This document shows, one piece after another, positions 58,384-64,000 of a DNA stretch of 64,000 bases (position 1 is its first letter; every line of letters starts with the position of its first letter). The translations under genes and the position numbers were made by a program. The stretch is taken from contig JBBPSI010000097.1 of assembly GCA_038093515.1 (NCBI GenBank), positions 27,049 through 91,048 of the forward strand, in the 5' to 3' direction. This stretch comes from Butyriboletus loyo (Eukaryota; Basidiomycota; Agaricomycetes; Boletales; Boletaceae). The notes under the pieces are model-generated. The model had not been told where the DNA came from. It did not search any database and saw only the letters and a list, made by a program, of their open reading frames with translations.

Positions 58384-60616
58384 TCATAGTTCCAGATCCC
58401 GCGCGAGGAGGTGTTTGGTGGGGGGCCTCGAGCGAGTTGCGGGACGTATTCGACCGAGGTGTCGTTGTGACCGGGGCAGGGACTTCAAGGTGGGAATCAG
58501 GGCATTCCGATGACCAATTAAACCGCTTTCGACGGAAACTGGCAAGATACTAAGACCCTTAATCATGTGTGCTGGTGCCATGCCCACGTACCTCTCATAA
58601 TCCCAAATAAGGTCGTCCACCATTTGCTGGTCAAAGGGCAGGTTCCGTTCTCGTGCGATATCTTGTAAGAATTTCGTAAGCGCAGCCTTACATCCGATGA
58701 GTGAATGCAAGTGTTTGCATGCGTGCATTTCGAGCTCGAAAGGGGGCATAGGGATGAACGTGGCAGGCCAAAGAACGAGGCCAGGAGATTGGGTAGGCTG
58801 GAAGTGGGCTGGCTGAGGTGAGGCGGGCTTGACGCCGGAGCGACCGGCAGCTTTGGTACTGGCCGTGTCAGGAACCGGAGAAAGATTAGGCAGGCTTTCT
58901 TCACTAGAGCGGTCGCCTTTCGTGCGCTGCTTCTTCTCCTTCTCCTTATGATGATCCCACTCCACGCTTGTCACCCATTTGGCAAAGTCCTTTCCGGCTT
59001 TCTTGAGACCAGCGCTACCCTGGCCCTCCGAACTTCCAATAGAAGAATTATCAGAGTCTTGGCTTGGAGGTGGCGCTAGGTACAGATTGAACTCGTGAAG
59101 TCTGCGTTGGTTGTACCGCCCGAAAACCTTGTCGATAACCTCATCAAAGAACTTGCTTGGCCGGGGATGTATGCAGAACTTGCGCGACAGCATATCTTCA
59201 AAGAGCTTCTCTAGGGCCATGGAGTTGTCTACATTTCGATTCCACTCAGAGACCGGATCATAGGCAGGTTGAGGGGGGAAATCATCCATGTCCCCGAAAG
59301 AGGACAGACGGCTCTTGGTGCTCACGAAATCGTCGTCGTCATCGTCATCACCATCTCGCTGTTCACCGTCTGTGTCCTCTTTAGTCCCAGCATCATCGTG
59401 GTCGTCGAATGATGAGGATGACTGCTGCACACTTGGGATGTAGTGGGAATCTTCCGATGGCTGTGGTGGACGCTTGGTGTATGGGAAGTAGAGATAATCG
59501 TCGATCAGTTCGAGGCGTCCGCCCTGTGCCAGAACTCTCCTGACTTCTGACAAGACATGTTCCCATCGCTCGTAGGGAACACAGAGAGACAGGTTAGCCA
59601 TTCTCACGAGATCAAACATGTTCTTTGGAAACGGCAGTTTATATTTAACGCTACGTGAATTCATGAGCAATAGACGGCATTTAGCAAGTATGAATACTCA
59701 CAAATTGCCTTGTTTCCATTGTACGTTGCTCGGTGATTCAGCACGGCCACGCAAGCGAACGGGATCAAGAAGGTCAAAACCGATGACCTGAGAGGATGGC
59801 CAGAATTCTGCTGCCTCCACTGCCCATCCGCCAGCTCCACAACCAAGGTCCAGAATAGACCTTGGCACGGCGTGTGTGAAATCATGGAACGACGGTGACT
59901 GATTTTGATTGAGACGTCGCAACAGAATTTCTGAGAACCTGTCACTGAAATGGGGTCAGGGTGAAAACGACCAATTATGGCAAGGGACCATACTTGTCTA
60001 AAAGAGTCCTGTCATAGGCAAGCATATAGGGTGCATCGTCGCGTGAATATGGGTGATGCCTCATTCCTCGTCTTACGACGAAGCGATCCTGTCGTTCGAA
60101 GGCATCCACGGAAGGATCACGTGGGTTCGATCGTGGAGGGGGAAGCAAGAAAGAGGCCGATCGTGTTTGCAACACCAGGTCGTCTACCGGAGCGCGATGT
60201 GAGAGGCCAATCGCAAAGAGGTCGAAATCCGGGGGGGATGGAGGGGATGTGGACTTTTTCTTCATCCTTAGTAAGCTCTTGATGACGCCTTCGCGCTTTG
60301 GGGACTCTTGGAGTTGGGTGGCGTCGGGAGTGCTGTTGATGGGGACGAGAGGATGATGCAAGTCTGCGCCGGATGGTTTTCGGTTGAAAGACTTGGATGT
60401 GGGGGATTCCTTGCCCATTATGCTAAAGTAGCCCGAGTCAATGCTGGCCAGAGAACAAGAGCGACGATGGAGATCGTTGCCGTACTGCGAATTAGAGGGA
60501 TTGAGAAGGAGAATGAAAGAGGAACGCGGGGTGGAATGGGAACTGTCAGAGGGGTGCTCGTCGTCGTCGTCGGTCGAGCGGAGAAGGGGGAACGGTACAG
60601 CAAGGTGGTGGGGCAT
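58384..60616 (-). CDS. SAM-dependent class I methyltransferase with a disordered N-terminus
   Basis: Exons on the minus strand are 60616-59994, 59944-59702 and 59650-58384, giving 710 residues. Residues 1-200 are Ser/Pro-rich and disordered. The Rossmann fold starts near 208: motif I ILDLGCGAGGWAVEAA (239 onwards), the SAM-binding acidic loop QVIGFDLLDP, motif II area FDLVRMANLSLCVPYERW and motif III LAQGGRLELIDDYLYFPY. An Asp-rich insertion (GDDDDDDDF) and a long C-terminal extension follow, including HACKHLHSLIGCKAALTKFL and LIWDYERYVGMAPAHMI. Small-molecule or LaeA-like regulatory methyltransferases in fungi share motif I of this kind, but the substrate cannot be read here. Introns are 49 and 51 bp. 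The start at 60616 is the first ATG of the open frame. Confidence 0.8.
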
Positions 60617-61605
60617 GATTGGGTATAAGACTGCGGCAAGGCGTCAAAGCGCTGGTGGATGACGATCAAAGGCCTTTGTGTGTAGCAGACAAAGGGGGCA
60701 CGAACACGAGGTGGAGCCAGGTGAGGTGGATGGGACGGAAGTGCTTTGCTGACAGAGGACGGGAGCAGGGATGGGAAGACACTGCATCCTAATAGCCATC
60801 CGGAAGAGACCAAACTATCGCCGATCACACCAGTCGGATGTGTCATTCATCATCGCTCTTCCTCTGATCCCAACAAATCCGTCGCTCTAGGCAACATTCA
60901 ACGTAAATTTCGACTCTAATGACACTCGAAGCTAAACACTCACTAGCAGAACCGGCAGCACCAGCACAGCACGCCCGGGGGCCACTGGCACAGCTCCAAT
61001 GGAACAAAGCCATCGCCACAAAAGGAAACATCACCGTCCGAACGAAAACAAAGACACGAATTGCTTGTCACTGCACACCGTCGGAGATACATTCAACCGT
61101 CCAAGCTGTTTAATTATCTGGGGCGGCGCAGGGGGGCGATGGTGATGAAAGGCGTCAACCTGAAATGGCTGGGATGCGCCGGACCGCTCATCACCGTGTA
61201 TCCTCCACGTTCGAGGCAGTACACGTAACACTCGTGTGACCTGCCATACTTCCAAAATTTAAAGAACATGCACGTGGACGTTCAATTGGCGATCCGTTCA
61301 ATCTACCCTCCGTGATCCTGATTCATAGTGCCAATTTAATTCATATCTCGAACCACAACCACAGCCGGATATGCAAACCCGACGAATCGCCCACGTCAAG
61401 CTCTTTCATGATCTGTTAACCCGATCCAACTTGGAACATTATTCCATACCACGCCGAGTCTGACCCCTCTAACCAATTAATCTCTTCGGGACTAGTCTCT
61501 AGGTACTAAACCAATCATCGGGATCGTTAGAAAGTGTCTCACTATTCTCTAGTTTCGACATGATCTAGTCTACATTAACCAGTGAGAGCGGAGATATTAC
61601 CTCAG
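60617..61605. other. Gene-free interval upstream of the methyltransferase
   Basis: About 1 kb with promoter sequence for the gene starting at 60616. No coding signal is seen. Confidence 0.5.
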
Positions 61606-62111
61606 GGAAACCGGTATACGATGCCCCACAGCTTAGCGTAGGTCATGCCAACATGTGCATATATGCGGTCAAAATGGAGATTGTGAAACAAGGTTCCATT
61701 CGCAGGATCGACAACATGTATAGTGAAAGGGGTCGCTGGACGCCAACGTCGCAAAAACTGCAGGCATACATACATCCCAAGGGCATGCAATTTTGAGAGA
61801 TGCTTTATTACACCCCCGCGCGTGTGACTTCGATGGACGGCACGCCCAAACGGACAAGATAACTTGCTCAATCTTCATCTTTGCGTGGCGGTGGACCGCA
61901 AGGTTGGAGCATCCGCTAGACCGAGCACATGAGCACCACGAACAAACAACCCTACGATCCATACCTCTGTCGTCTCAAACTTTACTCTTCCAATAGCCTC
62001 CCCATCCGCAATGGCAAGATAGGATGTCAACGGAGGATGGCCAACGATGGACGAAAGCGTATCTCGGTGATGGTGAGTTACCCAGTCACTGCGGGAGTGC
62101 ACATGAGCCAT
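61606..62111 (-). pseudogene. Possible GNAT acetyltransferase fragment or remnant
   Basis: On the minus strand, HPPLTSYLAIADGEAIGRVK resembles the first half of a GNAT acetyl-CoA-binding fold. A GTATGG donor and later blocks VWIVGLFVRGAHVLGLADAP and FTIHVVDPANGTLFHNLHFD sit in different frames. I could not connect them in phase, find a start or find the acetyl-CoA signature loop (RxxGxG/A). Either the exon structure is complex or this is a decayed gene. The call is weak. Confidence 0.25.
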
Positions 62112-62499
62112 GCGTCCAACATAGCTAACGTTTGACCCACAATTTAGTCAAGTCAGCATGTCCTTGGAGATAGCGCATGTTTGTCAAGAAAAAAAAGTGG
62201 TTTAAGAGGGATTTGAATACACACCCGTTCCAGTGTATCTAGCATGCACTCGTATGAACGTCAGCATCGATGTCAATCTCGAACCTCTGAAAACTCACAG
62301 TGCTCCAGCTGCGTGTTTGCTGTATATCTTAACTCGGACGACTGTCAAAGTACGTCGGACAACGAACAGAACGACATGAACATGAACATTACCATGATGG
62401 AGTTTGCCAACACCAAAAGTGACACCGCCACACCCACACTGCTCTACAGCGTCCATCAAGAAAATCATACCATCGCCCTTTCTTTCTTTGCAACGCATC

Positions 62500-63635
62500 A
62501 TGTCGATAGACACCACCAAAGTCCGTTCCAAACTTGCAAAACTCGACAAATCACTCGACGAACTCGAAGCCCAACTCGAGCCGCTGCTATCCCGATCCCT
62601 CCCTGAAACATTACTCGCGCTCGACACCATCCAACAAGCGAAATTGCAAGTCATCATACCCTATGTCGTGTACGACCTCGTCTTTGGTAAGTGAGCGCAT
62701 GGCATACGTGCCACTCGGTCTCCCGGCGCTGACGTCCCTTTTGCTCCCTCGCAGTGTATCTGAAAAGTCGCGGTATAGATCCAAAGACACACCGTGTCGT
62801 CGCTGAGCTCGTACGTGTCCTTCCTGACGTATGACCCACCCCACCCAGATGAGCAAACACACCTCTAGGAACACGTTCGTCAATACTTTGAAAAGATCAA
62901 GCATGCGGAAGACTCTGATCAAAAAAGTATGATTCCAGCCCTCTCTGGCCAGACCTGACATCTCACTGACCACGCGTCACAGAAAAACTCGGAATAGACA
63001 AGGCAGCCGCAGGTCGATTTATCAAACACGCCATTGCTCAGGCCAAGAATGCGCAACTGGTCGACCAACCGTCGGACGCTGCGACTGTGGCGAGTTCCAG
63101 TTCCAATCACGAGCGTGTCCCAGTCAAAGTCACTGGCAAAATGATGGCACGCGCGGAGTACGAGAAGGAGCTCAAGAAATGGGGGAGCGAAGAGGAGGAG
63201 GTCCTCGGAGTGTTTGATGAAGAGGCGGCTGTCGAGGACGATAAGGAGATGGATACAACAGATGGTCCGCTTGAAGAGACGAGGTCTATGGGACTGGATA
63301 AAGGTAAGGGACGGGCGTCACAGGAAGACCAATTCAAGGATCAGGAAGTTTCTTCATCACGGCGTAAAAGACTTCGTGTAAACCCTTTTTCTGGTGTGCC
63401 TCCTCACCCTGTCAAAGTATCAACCGGTTTCTGACGAACTGTAGGGTACGAAAATCTGTCGCTCTCCGAGTCGACTTCCCAGACAACAGACCACAGCAAG
63501 AAGGCAAAGCTTGCGACGCCAGCGCAATCATCATCGACCAATGACTCTTCGCGAGGAGCATCTGTCTCGACATCAGAAGATGGAGAGGCGAAAAAGGCCG
63601 CGAAAAAGGCAAAGCGTAAAGCAAAAAAGCCATGA
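62500..63635 (+). CDS. LRP1: Nuclear exosome cofactor LRP1/Rrp47 (C1D family)
   Basis: LRP1/Rrp47 binds Rrp6 and helps the nuclear exosome process the 3' ends of rRNA, snRNA and snoRNA. Exons are 62500-62686, 62755-62810, 62869-62926, 62983-63393 and 63445-63635, giving 300 residues. The N-terminal Sas10/C1D domain is intact: KLAKLDKSLDELEAQLEPLL, then LDTIQQAKLQVIIPYVVYDL and VYLKSRGIDPKTHRVVAEL, and HVRQYFEKIKHAED. KLGIDKAAAGRFIKHAI follows. The C-terminal half is acidic then strongly basic (EAKKAAKKAKRKAKKP), as in relatives, where it binds RNA. Residues after about 120 are otherwise low complexity. The start ATG directly precedes the conserved domain. All introns are 49-68 bp. Confidence 0.9.
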
Positions 63636-63826
63636 GACTTGTGACTCTCGTAGGACGCCTTTCCCTTACCCGTTACACGTTTATACATTGACTTCCACTC
63701 GATATACAGACGTAGATGATCCTATCCTACTAGTACTCGTCTGCAGCGTGTAAGCTTGGAACAAAGAGAAAGTGGAAAAATACTAAAGCATACAGTTCAA
63801 GATAAAGATACACATTATGATCGCCA
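63636..63826. other. Convergent intergenic spacer
   Basis: About 190 bp between the LRP1 stop and the stop of the minus-strand gene at 63827. It contains only 3' flanks. Confidence 0.6.
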
Positions 63827-64000
63827 TCACATTACCACACATCCATCGCGATCACCGTCTTCACCAGGCGTATTGCTCCCGGATGACATCCTACTAGTTG
63901 GCACCCACCACCTCATCTTCCCGGACAGCTTCCCACCGTCTTCGGGCTCGCTCACATGTTCTGACCCACTCTGCGCTTTCCTACTCGCCTTCTTCTTGCG
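63827..64000 (-). CDS. 3' end of a gene whose product ends in a CaaX prenylation box (partial)
   Basis: A minus-strand frame enters from the window edge and stops at the TGA at 63829-63827. The last 57 residues are charged and Ser-rich: a basic start (RKKKASRKAQ), then GSEHVSEPEDGGKLSGKMRW and finally NTPGEDGDRDGCVVM. The terminal C-V-V-M fits the CaaX rule with Met in the last place, which favours farnesylation, so the protein is probably membrane-attached. A small GTPase, a DnaJ protein or a lipid phosphatase are all possible; the body of the gene lies outside the window. The frame has no internal stop and exactly 58 codons are visible. It is unlisted among complete open frames because it lacks a start inside the window. 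Confidence 0.6.
   Translation of the reverse strand, partial: RKKKASRKAQSGSEHVSEPEDGGKLSGKMRWWVPTSRMSSGSNTPGEDGDRDGCVVM

Noticed and set aside
60131..60160. GGTTCGATC string resembling a tRNA T-loop
   Set aside because: No acceptor, D-arm or anticodon stem could be paired around it, and it lies inside the methyltransferase first exon.
1..64000. CRISPR arrays, insertion sequences, retrotransposons with LTRs
   Set aside because: No regularly spaced repeats, reverse transcriptase or transposase motifs, or terminal repeats were seen. The only large repeat is the WD40 segmental duplication.

Overview
This window looks like nuclear DNA of a filamentous basidiomycete, most likely an Agaricomycete. 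Genes are split by many introns of about 45-80 bp with GT-AG ends, several exons are only 15-20 nt long, and the recognisable proteins are eukaryotic: TFIID, Mediator, CCT chaperonin, exosome and mitoribosome subunits. A DUF6533-type membrane protein and basidiomycete-style WD40 genes point the same way. Species cannot be fixed from the sequence. I built exon models by hand from splice signals, reading-frame phase and family resemblance. Where I give a protein length, the exon lengths sum to a multiple of three; where they did not close, I say so. No tRNA, rRNA, CRISPR array or intact transposon was seen.

Layout. 0-10.9 kb is a dense housekeeping block: the 5' end of a possible Fab1-type lipid kinase (-), the 40S assembly factor LTV1 (-), TAF2 (+) carrying three C-terminal bromodomain modules, Mediator subunit MED11 (+) and tubulin chaperone TBCA (-). 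10.9-19.9 kb is sparse and holds two paralogous bHLH transcription factor genes (both -) separated by a 4.3 kb gene-free stretch. 19.9-28.5 kb holds a 1093-residue disordered protein (+), a secreted or membrane-anchored FAD-linked oxidase (+) and a WD40 gene (+). 28.9-35.6 kb holds a large minus-strand gene with a possible XPF-like/SHOC1-ZIP2-like domain and a tail-anchored Cys-rich protein of unknown function (-). 35.8-45.1 kb holds a mitochondrial isocitrate/methylisocitrate lyase (+), a broken unknown gene (-), an EFM3/EEF2KMT-like methyltransferase (-), the mitoribosomal protein mS35 (+) and CCT7 (+).

46.2-53.8 kb is a tandem duplication of about 4.2 kb. Each unit has one WD40 gene preceded by a decayed exon relic. 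Identity along the units is mosaic, which suggests gene conversion. 54-64 kb holds the SUMO-targeted DNA-protein crosslink protease WSS1 (-), a 7TM-like DUF6533 gene (+), a SAM methyltransferase (-), the exosome cofactor LRP1/Rrp47 (+) and the 3' end of a gene whose product ends in a CaaX prenylation box (-).

Functional themes. Several neighbours act in gene expression (TAF2, MED11, LTV1, LRP1, mS35, EFM3) or in protein folding (TBCA, CCT7). LTV1 and TAF2 start 252 bp apart on opposite strands and probably share a promoter. The least understood items are the WD40 pair, the XPF-like protein and the tail-anchored Cys protein.
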